Part shown: piece after piece, positions 1-6,480 of the stretch
Layout of the letters: every line of letters begins with the position of its first letter
Numbering within the stretch: position 1 is the stretch's first letter
NCBI GenBank assembly: GCA_030589605.1
Contig: JAUUVJ010000111.1
Coordinates: 1-10,524, forward strand
DNA from: Candidatus Hodarchaeota archaeon
GTDB taxonomy: Archaea; Asgardarchaeota; Heimdallarchaeia; Hodarchaeales; Hodarchaeaceae
Direction: 5' to 3'
Length of the DNA stretch: 10,524 bases
The notes under the pieces: model-generated
Seen by the model: only the letters and a program-made list of their open reading frames with translations
Told to the model about the DNA's origin: nothing
The model's database searches: none
Program-made: the position numbers and the translations under genes

Positions 1-6
1 AGAATT

Positions 7-921
7 ATGAAGATTATTACACACACAGATTTTGATGGAATTTGTTGCGCTGCTCTTTTCATTAGGAAATATGGTAATAGTATTGATGTGAAATATTCGA
101 CGGTGAATGAAGCGAAAAAACTGTCCGAGATAAAGGAAAATTTTGTTTATACCTGTGATTTACCAAAAGTAGCAAATTCTATTAATATAGATCACCATAA
201 ATCTAATTATGAAGAATTAATGAATTCAGGCAGGTTGACAATAGAAGATCACATTGACCCAAACGCACCTTCAGCAGCAGACTTGGTTTACAAGTACTTG
301 AACTTTGAAAATGATACTATTGCAATGGAAATTAGGAAGCTGGGCAACTTAGCTGACACTGCTCAGTTACCCGAAGAATACCGTTCTTTGGGCATTATTT
401 TAAGCATGAACAGTGATAATTCTAAGATTCTTCTCCAAATCAGCACTCTGCTGTCCAAATTTGGTCATGATATACTTAAAACAGATTGGATACAAAAGAA
501 TTATGATAAATTCCGAGAAATTTTTGAGGAAACTAGAGAAAAAATAGAGAAATTTCTAAAATCATCTCCAAACTTACCTAGAATTTTGGTACTTGACACA
601 AGAGGAATAATCCCTGGAAACCTATCAAAAGAAGTTTTTCGTCCACTTTTCAATCAGGGTGTCGCGGTTATTGCACTTCTTTATTCAAAATCATCTACGG
701 AGCCTATTCGAGCAAGTTTTCGTGTAACAAAGTCAAACAATGAACAAGATTTCTATGATGTCTCTCTTGTTGCTAAGGCTTTCAATGGTGGAGGACACAG
801 AATGGCAGCTGCATGTACTCCGACTCTCAAAGACATTCCAACGAATTTGATACAAGAGCTTAAGAAAATATCAAAACCAACTGATGATATTCAATATCTC
901 AAACTCTTAACCAATAATTAA
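7..921 (+). CDS. DHH/DHHA1-family phosphoesterase (nanoRNase/RecJ-like)
   Basis: A 304-aa cytosolic metal-dependent phosphoesterase of the DHH superfamily. Visible motifs run in the family order: motif I HTDFDG at residues 6-11, the motif II aspartate D51 (TCDLP), the signature DHH at 62-64 (NIDHHKS), and a motif IV-like aspartate at D117 (LADTA). A C-terminal DHHA1 substrate domain is marked by GGGH at 261-264, with R235 and R239 in the preceding strand. All metal ligands appear intact, so the enzyme should be active. In known relatives (NrnA, GdpP-type domains, archaeal DHH proteins) this architecture cleaves short RNAs, pAp or cyclic dinucleotides; length and domain order here fit the short stand-alone type, but the substrate cannot be read from sequence. 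The ATG at 7 leads directly into the first beta strand, as expected; only six bases are visible upstream, so its promoter and any upstream partner are outside the window. No obvious terminator follows. Confidence 0.9.
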   Translation: MKIITHTDFDGICCAALFIRKYGNSIDVKYSTVNEAKKLSEIKENFVYTCDLPKVANSINIDHHKSNYEELMNSGRLTIEDHIDPNAPSAADLVYKYLNFENDTIAMEIRKLGNLADTAQLPEEYRSLGIILSMNSDNSKILLQISTLLSKFGHDILKTDWIQKNYDKFREIFEETREKIEKFLKSSPNLPRILVLDTRGIIPGNLSKEVFRPLFNQGVAVIALLYSKSSTEPIRASFRVTKSNNEQDFYDVSLVAKAFNGGGHRMAAACTPTLKDIPTNLIQELKKISKPTDDIQYLKLLTNN

Positions 922-1063
922 TATTAAGTTTGAAATACTCAACACTAGGGAATACTTTAAAATAAACAAAAACCATTTCACCATAAGGTATTTTTCTGAT
1001 GTATTTGGAGCTGTTAAATACTATTTCAAGAGATTATCTTAATAATTACAGAAATTTAAGTGA

Positions 1064-1070
1064 TTTAAAT
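1064..1070 (+). promoter_or_regulatory. TATA-like box for the first glycosyltransferase gene
   Basis: TTTAAAT lies centred about 24 bases before the GTG at 1091. That is the usual archaeal distance from TATA box to transcription start, so the mRNA would begin at or next to the start codon (leaderless). This agrees with the absence of a convincing Shine-Dalgarno there. The rest of the 169-base gap from 922 holds only AT-rich sequence with no gene I can support. Inference from spacing and composition. Confidence 0.4.
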
Positions 1071-1090
1071 TCAAGATTGGGTATGATAAC

Positions 1091-2296
1091 GTGAGAATTG
1101 GCATTTTTTCAGACTCATGGGTTCCAAATTTGAATGGAGTTGTTATTTCCATTATTAATGAAGTACAAAGCCTCCGAGACAAACATGAATTTGTAATTTT
1201 TGTACCAAAATTGAAACAAGCTTTTCCATTTGAAATAAAGGGTATTCCAATCATAGAAATAAAAAGTTTCCCATTTCCAGCCTACCCAGGTTACAATGTC
1301 GCAGTTCCAACATTATATTTATCAAAATGCTTACGTAAAGAGAGATTAGATTTTATCCATTGTCACTCCCCGTTTTCTTTAGGTTTTGCTGCAGTCCTCA
1401 ATGCTCGTGTTTTTCATGACCTCCCCTTCCTAAATACTTATCATACTGATCTAGTTCAATATTCTGGGCATGTAATTGGTGGATTTCAAGCTAAAAAGTT
1501 TAGCGAGGCAGGATTAGTTCAACATTTTACTTGGAGTTATATTAGATGGTTCTATAAGTATTCAGATGTTGTTGTTACTCCATCAAAGACACTTCAACAG
1601 CAATTAAAATCGCATGGTGTTAATCCTCCTGTTTATTCTCTTCCAAACATGATCTCTAGTGTTTTTTTTAAGAACAATAAGCCTACAAAAAAGGATGAGA
1701 AATTTCAAAAAGAAATTCGCGAAAAATACAATATTAAGAATAAACAGCGCATTATTCTCTACTGTGGTCGAGTTTCTTACGAAAAAAAGCTTGAAGTTCT
1801 GCTGAAAGCTTTCAAAACCATCGAAAAACAACACCCAGATGCCTTTCTACTTATTGTAGGAGATGGACCACATTTGAAAATGTATAAGAAACAAGCTTCA
1901 CAGTTAAATCTAAAGAATTGTGCTTTTACAGGATTTATTAGCCATACTCAACTACCATTTGTATATCGAATGGGAGACTTTATGGTAACCCCCAGTGACA
2001 CGGAAACTCAAGGACTTACAGTGATTGAAGCAATGAGTCAAGGAATACCAGTTATAGGCCCAGCAGGGGGAGGAGTTTTAGATTATATTCAAAATGGAAT
2101 AAATGGGTTATTATTCTCACCAGGAGATCATCATTCTCTTATTCAAGCCATTAATAAGCTAATTGACGATAATGGTACTTTAAATGATTATGGAAATAGC
2201 GCTTTTAAAACAGCGCAAAAATTCTCTGCTAAAGGGTTTATAACTCTGTTAGAAAAAGCTTTTAAAATAACAATGAATCTTCATGAGTCTAGATAA
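1091..2296 (+). CDS. GT4-family glycosyltransferase, glycolipid-synthase-like
   Basis: A 401-aa GT-B fold glycosyltransferase of family GT4, probably acting at the cytoplasmic face of the membrane. The N-terminal acceptor domain opens with RIGIFSDSWVPNLNGVVIS (2-20), the typical GT4 start, followed by HCHSPFSLG (90-98) and NTYHTD (115-120). The C-terminal nucleotide-sugar domain has the phosphate-binding GRVSYEKK (226-233, R227/K232), GDGPHL (257-262) and the EX7E pair E305/E313 in ETQGLTVIEAM, then a GGGVLDYI loop at 327. From memory the closest style is bacterial 1,2-diacylglycerol 3-glucosyltransferase and PimB-like enzymes, so a glycosyl-lipid product (in an archaeon, an archaeol-type lipid) is plausible but not shown. 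The start is GTG: an in-frame TGA at 1061 precludes a longer protein with ATG, and the ATG at 1083 is out of frame and stops after three codons. Family certain, substrate uncertain. Confidence 0.9.
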   Translation: MRIGIFSDSWVPNLNGVVISIINEVQSLRDKHEFVIFVPKLKQAFPFEIKGIPIIEIKSFPFPAYPGYNVAVPTLYLSKCLRKERLDFIHCHSPFSLGFAAVLNARVFHDLPFLNTYHTDLVQYSGHVIGGFQAKKFSEAGLVQHFTWSYIRWFYKYSDVVVTPSKTLQQQLKSHGVNPPVYSLPNMISSVFFKNNKPTKKDEKFQKEIREKYNIKNKQRIILYCGRVSYEKKLEVLLKAFKTIEKQHPDAFLLIVGDGPHLKMYKKQASQLNLKNCAFTGFISHTQLPFVYRMGDFMVTPSDTETQGLTVIEAMSQGIPVIGPAGGGVLDYIQNGINGLLFSPGDHHSLIQAINKLIDDNGTLNDYGNSAFKTAQKFSAKGFITLLEKAFKITMNLHESR

Positions 2297-2321
2297 TATA
2301 TAAGCAATGGAAAAAGCAAAA

Positions 2322-2348
2322 ATTCAAAGTATGTACTTTTTTTTGAAT
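2322..2348 (+). terminator. Hairpin plus T8 tract after the GT4 gene
   Basis: ATTCAAAGTA (2322-2331), a two-base TG turn, then TACT followed by a run of T and GAAT (2334-2348). The right arm is the reverse complement of the left with about five extra T residues bulged out, and it contains eight consecutive T. It lies 26 bases after the stop codon. A T-run of this length is enough for archaeal termination; whether the hairpin matters is unknown. Confidence 0.5.
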
Positions 2349-2391
2349 CAAAAAAATCATTTTTCAGAACAATGAAGTTTTTATTGATTAG

Positions 2392-2406
2392 AGAAAAATA
2401 TTTTCT
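2392..2406 (+). promoter_or_regulatory. AT-rich TATA-like region inside a small palindrome
   Basis: AGAAAA (2392-2397) and TTTTCT (2401-2406) form a perfect 6-bp inverted repeat around a three-base centre, and the AAAAATATTTT core is a candidate TATA element about 50 bases before the start of the small membrane protein. A regulator binding the dyad would block TATA-binding protein, but in DNA this AT-rich such palindromes arise by chance. Confidence 0.3.
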
Positions 2407-2440
2407 AAGTTAACCACTCTACTAATCAAAAGAATTCTCT

Positions 2441-2446
2441 AGGTGA
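2441..2446 (+). promoter_or_regulatory. Shine-Dalgarno AGGTGA that sets the start at 2452
   Basis: AGGTGA matches the anti-Shine-Dalgarno complement (GGAGGTGATC) and sits five bases before the ATG at 2452. The competing GTG at 2443 lies inside this motif and would have no ribosome site of its own, so ATG 2452 is the better start. Confidence 0.65.
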
Positions 2447-2451
2447 ATGAT

Positions 2452-2895
2452 ATGGCATTAGCCCAAATAGATGCAGATGATATAATGACATGGTTTTTAT
2501 TAATTGTTGCGATTATTCTTGTCACAGTTATTCTGTACCTTGGTACCAGATTAATTGCGGGTAAAAAGGACACTGAAACAGGTTATATTATTAGACTTGT
2601 TCTAGTTGCTATAGCTATAGTCTTGTTAGTCGCTGTTGTGATAGGAGCCTTAATAGGTGCTTTAGATGAGATAGACATAACAAATGTTTTCTCTGGAGCC
2701 GCAGCCCAGCTTGTTCCAGTATTGATATACTTAGCAATTGTACTACTTATCAAATACATTCTTATACCTGAAATGGGCGACGTTACAAAATGGAATACCT
2801 CTATTGTGATTGGTCTCATAACGCTATTCCTCATCTATATATTAAATATAATAACAACTCAGCTATTTAGTATGCCGATTATCCAAGGTGTATAA
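2452..2895 (+). CDS. Small four-helix integral membrane protein, unknown function
   Basis: 147 aa from the ATG at 2452 (150 aa if the GTG at 2443 were used). I do not recognise the family. Hydrophobicity shows four membrane helices, counted from ATG at about residues 13-35, 45-71, 87-105 and 116-136, joined by short loops: a basic/acidic loop GKKDTET after helix 1, an acidic DEIDI after helix 2, and PEMGDVTKWN between helices 3 and 4. There is no signal peptide, no large soluble domain, no cysteine and no obvious catalytic motif. Positive residues follow helix 1, which would place that loop in the cytoplasm and both termini outside; this is inference. It sits 155 bases after the GT4 gene with its own TATA-like region and terminator, so it is probably a separate transcript. 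Possible roles include a membrane scaffold, pilin-system accessory or small channel, none supported directly. That it is a real gene is supported by the ribosome site, composition and terminator. Confidence 0.75.
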   Translation: MALAQIDADDIMTWFLLIVAIILVTVILYLGTRLIAGKKDTETGYIIRLVLVAIAIVLLVAVVIGALIGALDEIDITNVFSGAAAQLVPVLIYLAIVLLIKYILIPEMGDVTKWNTSIVIGLITLFLIYILNIITTQLFSMPIIQGV

Positions 2896-2934
2896 CAACC
2901 CCCTCTCCTTATCTTTTTCTTTTTTTTCTTTTAT
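2896..2934 (+). terminator. Polypyrimidine/T-rich terminator
   Basis: Immediately after the TAA, nearly 40 bases are almost all C or T: a C-rich first part (CCCCCTCTCC from 2899) followed by T5, T8 and T4 runs separated by single C. No stem precedes it. This is the form expected of an intrinsic archaeal terminator, where T-tracts in the non-template strand are sufficient. Confidence 0.65.
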
Positions 2935-3174
2935 CTAGGTTTCTACAAGCTAATTCTTTAATAAAAGAATGAATTCTTATCTACTTATCAGAAGTGGTTA
3001 GTAAGTTGATCATTGTCTTCTTTAAGAAAAAAATTCCGAAATGAATCCAAATCCGCTTGGAATATAGTAAAAAAATCAAGATTGAAACTGAATTAATTCC
3101 CTTTCAACTCATAAAACTCTTAGACAAAAATTCGGTTTCATAATTGCATAAGTAAAAAATACTCTATGCTAACC
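2935..3174. other. Intergenic region without a gene; one short perfect hairpin
   Basis: The 330-base gap between 2896 and 3226 has no supportable coding region on either strand. Besides the terminator at its left end and the promoter at its right end, it holds a perfect 7-bp hairpin, ATTCTTT (2953-2959) and AAAGAAT (2964-2970) around AATA, and weaker inverted pairs at 3046-3061 and 3082-3107. None is followed by a T-run or rises in GC content, so I do not call an RNA gene. Confidence 0.4.
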
Positions 3175-3217
3175 TATATAATCGAACATTTTCTATAATC
3201 ATTGATGATACAGAGGT
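3175..3217 (+). promoter_or_regulatory. TATA box and Shine-Dalgarno of the 264-aa gene
   Basis: TATATAA at 3175-3181 predicts transcription from about 3205. AGAGGT around 3212-3217 then serves as a ribosome site nine bases before the ATG at 3227, giving a leader of roughly 20 bases. The two signals agree with one another and with the chosen start. Confidence 0.5.
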
Positions 3218-3226
3218 ACATTCAAA

Positions 3227-4021
3227 ATGCACCCCAATCGAATGAATCTATCCAATAAACCATTAGGCAGCCTAAAAGCTATGATAGTTATTTCTGACTG
3301 GATTTCGTTTCTTGATACAGGCTTGGAGGAGAAATGGCTTTATAAAAATCAAGAAATTCAGTCAATAAACAAATCAAGTGTTCTTTTCGTGCCAGTCGAC
3401 TTTTCTAGATTAATTAAAGATGATATTTCTCATATTCTCCTGTATGGTGCTGGAGTATATTGGACTGAATTTTCTGTTTTTAAACAAACTATCACTACAG
3501 ACCATAGATTTCTCACAGGTTTAGTTATTCCAGAAGAAAAATGGCTGGATAATCACTTCAATACAGAACCATTTGATTTGTCTCCTTCGAATAATTTCAT
3601 TGTGGGAGAATATCTAAAAGAATTTCCTTTTAACGCCTTAAAAAAGCAAGATGATCTCGTAGGACAAACCCACCGAGCTTTCAGCCGAGGAATAATTCTG
3701 GCTCAATTAGTTTTTCCTTTTAAAGAACCTCTCATGATGTTACGAAAAGCAACAGAGACCTATGAAAATTTTGATTCTCCAAGTGCACCTATGAGAGTTT
3801 TAATAAGCGAATTTGGCGAGATAAGAAATGAAATATCGCTAGAATCTGAAATTAGCAATTACTATGATACATTACCTGGTATCAATAAAATTCAATTTGA
3901 TTTGCTCAAAGATTTTCCAGAAAAATGGAGTAATAAAGTTTATCTAAATGGTTTACGGAGGGAAATAGCCAATCTGGCTAAAGATTTCGCATTCATCGGA
4001 GCACCGTTAATATTGAATTGA
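3227..4021 (+). CDS. Unrecognised 264-aa soluble protein
   Basis: I do not recognise this family. It is a 264-aa protein without signal peptide or membrane helix, so cytosolic, and it contains no cysteine. The N-terminal third reads as alternating strands and helices: KAMIVISDWISFLD (17-30), SSVLFVPVDFSRLI (50-63), DDISHILLYGAGVYWTEF (65-82). A middle part with NFIVGEYLKEFPFNAL (123-138) leads to helical stretches at 150-180 and a charged C-terminal helix region ending in LRREIANLAKDFAFIGAP (243-260). No GxGK, HxH, zinc or DNA-binding motif is apparent. The start at ATG 3227 is favoured by a TATA box and AGAGGT site; M6 is a possible alternative. It stands alone, 331 bases after the membrane protein gene and 144 before the next gene, so the context gives no function. 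A lineage-specific gene is the likely reading. Confidence 0.7.
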   Translation: MHPNRMNLSNKPLGSLKAMIVISDWISFLDTGLEEKWLYKNQEIQSINKSSVLFVPVDFSRLIKDDISHILLYGAGVYWTEFSVFKQTITTDHRFLTGLVIPEEKWLDNHFNTEPFDLSPSNNFIVGEYLKEFPFNALKKQDDLVGQTHRAFSRGIILAQLVFPFKEPLMMLRKATETYENFDSPSAPMRVLISEFGEIRNEISLESEISNYYDTLPGINKIQFDLLKDFPEKWSNKVYLNGLRREIANLAKDFAFIGAPLILN

Positions 4022-4071
4022 ATTTTATCAAGCAATTATATATTTCAAATAAGAATATGATCTCCAAAACC

Positions 4072-4124
4072 TTATCCAGTACACTTTCGAACAGGATAAC
4101 ATTTGATATAGAAATTTGGATAAC
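4072..4124. repeat. TTATCC/GGATAA inverted pair plus a second GGATAAC copy
   Basis: TTATCC at 4072-4077 faces GGATAA at 4094-4099, and GGATAAC occurs again in direct orientation at 4118-4124, 24 bases after the first. Three copies of one hexamer in 53 bases, just ahead of the 111-aa gene, look like candidate operator half-sites. Further on, TTGTTC is repeated at 4140-4145 and 4150-4155, ten bases apart, next to the start. No regulator is known. Confidence 0.3.
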
Positions 4125-4165
4125 TATTTATTGATCTCTTTGTTCAATATTGTTCGAGATTTGAA

Positions 4166-4501
4166 ATGATAAATGTTTGGACTGATGATCAAGAAGAGCT
4201 CTTACAATATAGTTTACGTAATATCATTCTTAGTTATGATCATATTGAGCGATATAAGTCAGAAAAATATTTCCTTGCAACACCTTTTGACAAAGGATAT
4301 AGGTTTTTTGACATTGAAGGAACAACATTAGAAGAAATGGTCTATAAAGCAACAGAAATCCTAAAAAGAAAAGAATTTGACCGTATAAATCTTGAAACAG
4401 CAGATTGTTTACCCATTCTTTCTATTCATCTTGAAGTAGGTCCCACTGTTGTTATTAACGATATATTGACTGGAAAAACAATGTGTAGCATTCATTTGTG
4501 A
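4166..4501 (+). CDS. Unrecognised 111-aa alpha/beta protein
   Basis: A small soluble protein I cannot assign. It begins with the ATG at 4166; the only ribosome-site candidate is a weak CGAGAT about 5 bases before it. Predicted order by eye is a short strand (INVWT), a helix (ELLQYSLRNIILSYDHIERY, 11-30), strands around YFLATPF and YRFFDIEG (35-52), a clear amphipathic helix TTLEEMVYKATEILKRKEF (53-71), then two to three strands to the end (LPILSIHLEV, TVVINDI). The segment YRFFDIEGTTLEEMVYKA faintly recalls the SHS2/archease-type strand-helix pattern, but the diagnostic residues are absent, so I make no assignment. It converges with the acetyltransferase gene, leaving only 21 bases between stop codons. 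Length, codon usage and absence of overlap support a real gene. Confidence 0.6.
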   Translation: MINVWTDDQEELLQYSLRNIILSYDHIERYKSEKYFLATPFDKGYRFFDIEGTTLEEMVYKATEILKRKEFDRINLETADCLPILSIHLEVGPTVVINDILTGKTMCSIHL

Positions 4502-4516
4502 AAGATGTAAAATGAC

Positions 4517-4534
4517 TTGTTTTTATATATCTTT
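4517..4534 (+). terminator. T-rich end signal between convergent genes
   Basis: TTGTTTTTATATATCTTT follows the 111-aa gene by about 16 bases and overlaps the last codons of the convergent acetyltransferase gene. It can stop the plus-strand transcript. I see no equally good T-tract for the minus-strand gene beyond this point. Confidence 0.35.
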
Positions 4535-5026
4535 AAAATCAAGCCTTAACAAATCAGTATTCGCTTCCTTTAAATGATCATACTGCTTGAATCCAATTTT
4601 CTTATAAAAATTAAGAGCTCTTTCATTATTATGTTGAACTCCTAATTCGATAGCGTTCAACTGTTCTTCACGACATTCGCCAATAAGATAGTGCATTATT
4701 TTTTCACCAATACCTCGCCGTTGCCAATCAGTTTGAAGGACAATAGCGGTAATCCATAAATTTTGGGGTTCTCTGTTCAACCAAAGATACCCAATTGAAC
4801 TTTTTTGAACTTCAACAATAAAAACTTTGTGGAAAGCACCTTTGGCGGCTTCCTCAACATCATAAAACCATGCCTTAAAACTGAATTTATTTTTCCACGC
4901 TTTCTTCAGAACATCTTTCATTTCAGAGTATTGAACTTCATTTATAAATTCAAAATCATCAGATTGAGCCCGACGAAGAAAAATTTGGGGTTCTGATGAT
5001 ATTTGCCTTGAAAGGAAATCAAACAT
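4523..5026 (-). CDS. GNAT-family N-acetyltransferase (RimI-like)
   Basis: A 167-aa cytosolic acetyl-CoA-dependent acetyltransferase. After an atypical 15-residue N-terminal extension, the fold starts at IFLRRAQSDDFEFINEV (15-31). The central strand FIVEVQKSSIGYLWLN (69-84) is followed by motif A, AIVLQTDWQRRGIGEKIMHYL (94-114), whose Q102-R-R-G-I-G107 loop binds the CoA pyrophosphate. Motif B is NERALNFYKKIGF (134-146), ending in the usual IGF. The overall form is that of RimI/small-molecule GNATs; whether it acetylates a protein N-terminus, an amino acid or another amine is not decidable. On the minus strand the start at 5026 is preceded by GGAAGTGAT nine bases upstream, a reasonable Shine-Dalgarno; no longer in-frame ATG exists before the upstream stop. 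It diverges from the second glycosyltransferase across 288 bases and converges on the 111-aa gene. Confidence 0.88.
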   Translation of the reverse strand: MFDFLSRQISSEPQIFLRRAQSDDFEFINEVQYSEMKDVLKKAWKNKFSFKAWFYDVEEAAKGAFHKVFIVEVQKSSIGYLWLNREPQNLWITAIVLQTDWQRRGIGEKIMHYLIGECREEQLNAIELGVQHNNERALNFYKKIGFKQYDHLKEANTDLLRLDFKDI

Positions 5027-5314
5027 TCGGGATTTATCACTTCCATCGAAACATATGAGATTCTTTCATACTATTTTTCATTCATTCAATCTTAGTTGAC
5101 GGATTAGAATTAGCTTTCATTAACAATTTGGTAAATCTGAATAAAGAAATACCTTCGATGTTGGAAAAAGTTTTACCAAAAAAAAACTTTCGTTAAAAAG
5201 AATTATATTTAGATTTATAAAAAAGTAATCAAACTGATTTCTATAAGATATCTAAAATTCATCCCTTTGATCCATGTTTAAGACTAAAAATGAACTTCTA
5301 CGAGAGCTGAAAAC
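5027..5314. other. Divergent intergenic region with an A/T inverted repeat
   Basis: This 288-base gap between two divergent genes must hold both promoters, but I cannot point to one clear TATA box for either; TTTATAAAAAA near 5213-5223 is the best AT element and would imply a long leader for the downstream gene. AAAGTTTT (5167-5174) and AAAACTTT (5183-5190) form an 8-bp inverted repeat with an eight-base loop. No open reading frame here is worth calling. Confidence 0.35.
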
Positions 5315-6343
5315 ATGAAAGTTAATTTCATTTTAGATATGGAAAAAAGTTTAATTGGTAGTGGGGTGTATAGCTCTGCTAAACGATTAGCAAAACAATT
5401 GAAAGAGTATGGTATAGTAACAGACATTAATGGACATAATGGATCTTATGATATCTATCATTTTCACACAGCACTTCCTCAATCTTTCTTAAAAGCGAAA
5501 TTGATGAATAAGCAGAAAAATAGACGATTTCGAATAGTTATGACTGGTCATACAACAATAGAAGATTATAGAGATAGTTATCTCTTTTCAAACCGAATGA
5601 ATCTTGCTCTTATTCCATATCTAACGAAATACTATTCTTATGCTGATCATCTTATAGCAGTAAGTAATTATAATCGTGATATCTTACTTAGGTATGGTTA
5701 TGATCCCAAACAAATTCATGTAATCTCAAATGGTATAGATCTCACTAAGAATAGAGAAAATTTATCTCTGGGTCGAATTGCGAGAAAAAAACTCGGAATT
5801 AAAGAGAATCAACTGTTAATAATAACTGTAGGAATATGTATATATCGAAAAGCACCAGATGTTTTTACTGAAGTAGCAATGTGCACACCAACGCATAAAT
5901 TTATGTGGATTGGCAGATGTTTACCTTTAGGAACAATAGCACATTCCTCAGTTCTTAGAAATAGTTTTCAGTCAGCAAGAAATGAAACAAACATGCAGTT
6001 TACAGGTTATGTGTCAAGAAAAACAATAGAAGCTCTTTGGAACGCTGCTGATGTATTTTTATATGTTAGTAGAGAAGAAAATCAAGGTATAGCTCTTCTT
6101 GAAAGCATAGCATACGGAAAAATTCCTATCGTCCGTGATCATCCAGTGTTTGATTGGTTAACTCATGAAAAAGACTGCCTAAAAGGGAAGACAATTGAAG
6201 AATTTAGTCAAAATATCAAAAAACTTGATGAAAATAGACCTTTGATGAATAAGCTACAGAAAAATGCTAAATTAACCCTTAAAGCTCATGATATTAATAA
6301 ATCTGTAAAAGAATTAGCTGATCTCTACTCACAAATTGTTTAA
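5315..6343 (+). CDS. GT4 glycosyltransferase, galactosylglucosyl-diacylglycerol-synthase-like
   Basis: A 342-aa GT-B enzyme of family GT4, shorter than the first one in the window. The N-terminal domain starts KVNFILDMEKSLIGSGVYSS (2-21), then YDIYHFHTALPQS (45-57), GHTTIEDYRDSYLFSNR (78-94) and HVISNGIDL (135-143). The donor domain has GICIYRKAPDVF (173-184, R178/K179), FMWIGRCLP (196-204), FTGYVS (229-234) and the EX7E pair E255/E263 in EENQGIALLES, followed by IPIVRDHPVFDWL (270-282). From memory, the combination of HTTIEDYRDSYLFSN, ISNGID and RDHPVFDWL resembles bacterial CpoA-type enzymes that add galactose to monoglucosyl-diacylglycerol. That is a recollection of family style, not a search result. 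The acceptor in this organism is therefore inferred to be a glycolipid. The ATG at 5315 precedes the first strand directly; only a weak GAGAG-type site is upstream. The downstream neighbour converges on it. Confidence 0.88.
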   Translation: MKVNFILDMEKSLIGSGVYSSAKRLAKQLKEYGIVTDINGHNGSYDIYHFHTALPQSFLKAKLMNKQKNRRFRIVMTGHTTIEDYRDSYLFSNRMNLALIPYLTKYYSYADHLIAVSNYNRDILLRYGYDPKQIHVISNGIDLTKNRENLSLGRIARKKLGIKENQLLIITVGICIYRKAPDVFTEVAMCTPTHKFMWIGRCLPLGTIAHSSVLRNSFQSARNETNMQFTGYVSRKTIEALWNAADVFLYVSREENQGIALLESIAYGKIPIVRDHPVFDWLTHEKDCLKGKTIEEFSQNIKKLDENRPLMNKLQKNAKLTLKAHDINKSVKELADLYSQIV

Positions 6344-6443
6344 TAAGTAATGGAGTTAAATGATAAACAACTTTTCTTCAAATAGTATTTTATCAATCTC
6401 ATTATCTAATGAATTAATAAATGATTCAGATCTATTTTGAAGT

Positions 6444-6475
6444 AAAAGAAGAGGTTGAAGAGAAAGAGGGAAATA
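6444..6475 (-). terminator. Polypyrimidine tract after the surface-protein gene
   Basis: Read on the minus strand, the bases directly after the TAG of the surface-protein gene form a tract of mostly T and C (TTTCCCTCTTTCTCTTC, then CCTCTTCTTTTAC). It mirrors the pyrimidine tract after the small membrane protein gene. There is no stem. The facing plus-strand gene ends at 6343 with no strong signal of its own except scattered T4 runs. Confidence 0.45.
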
Positions 6476-6480
6476 TCAGG

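Noticed and set aside
1083..1094. ATG just before the first glycosyltransferase start (ATG ATA ACG TGA)
   Set aside because: Out of frame and only three codons; the GTG at 1091 matches the canonical GT4 N-terminus.
2935..3174. Several small inverted repeats as an RNA gene or attachment site
   Set aside because: Stems of 5-7 bp in very AT-rich DNA without GC rise, T-run or repeat partner elsewhere; expected by chance.
4310..4380. Archease/SHS2-like look of YRFFDIEGTTLEEMVYKA in the 111-aa protein
   Set aside because: The characteristic archease HTADIG-type motif is absent and the protein is shorter; likely a common strand-helix pattern.
5167..5190. AAAGTTTT/AAAACTTT inverted repeat as a terminator or operator
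   Set aside because: Only A/T-rich arms, not next to a stop codon of either divergent gene, and no T-run follows.
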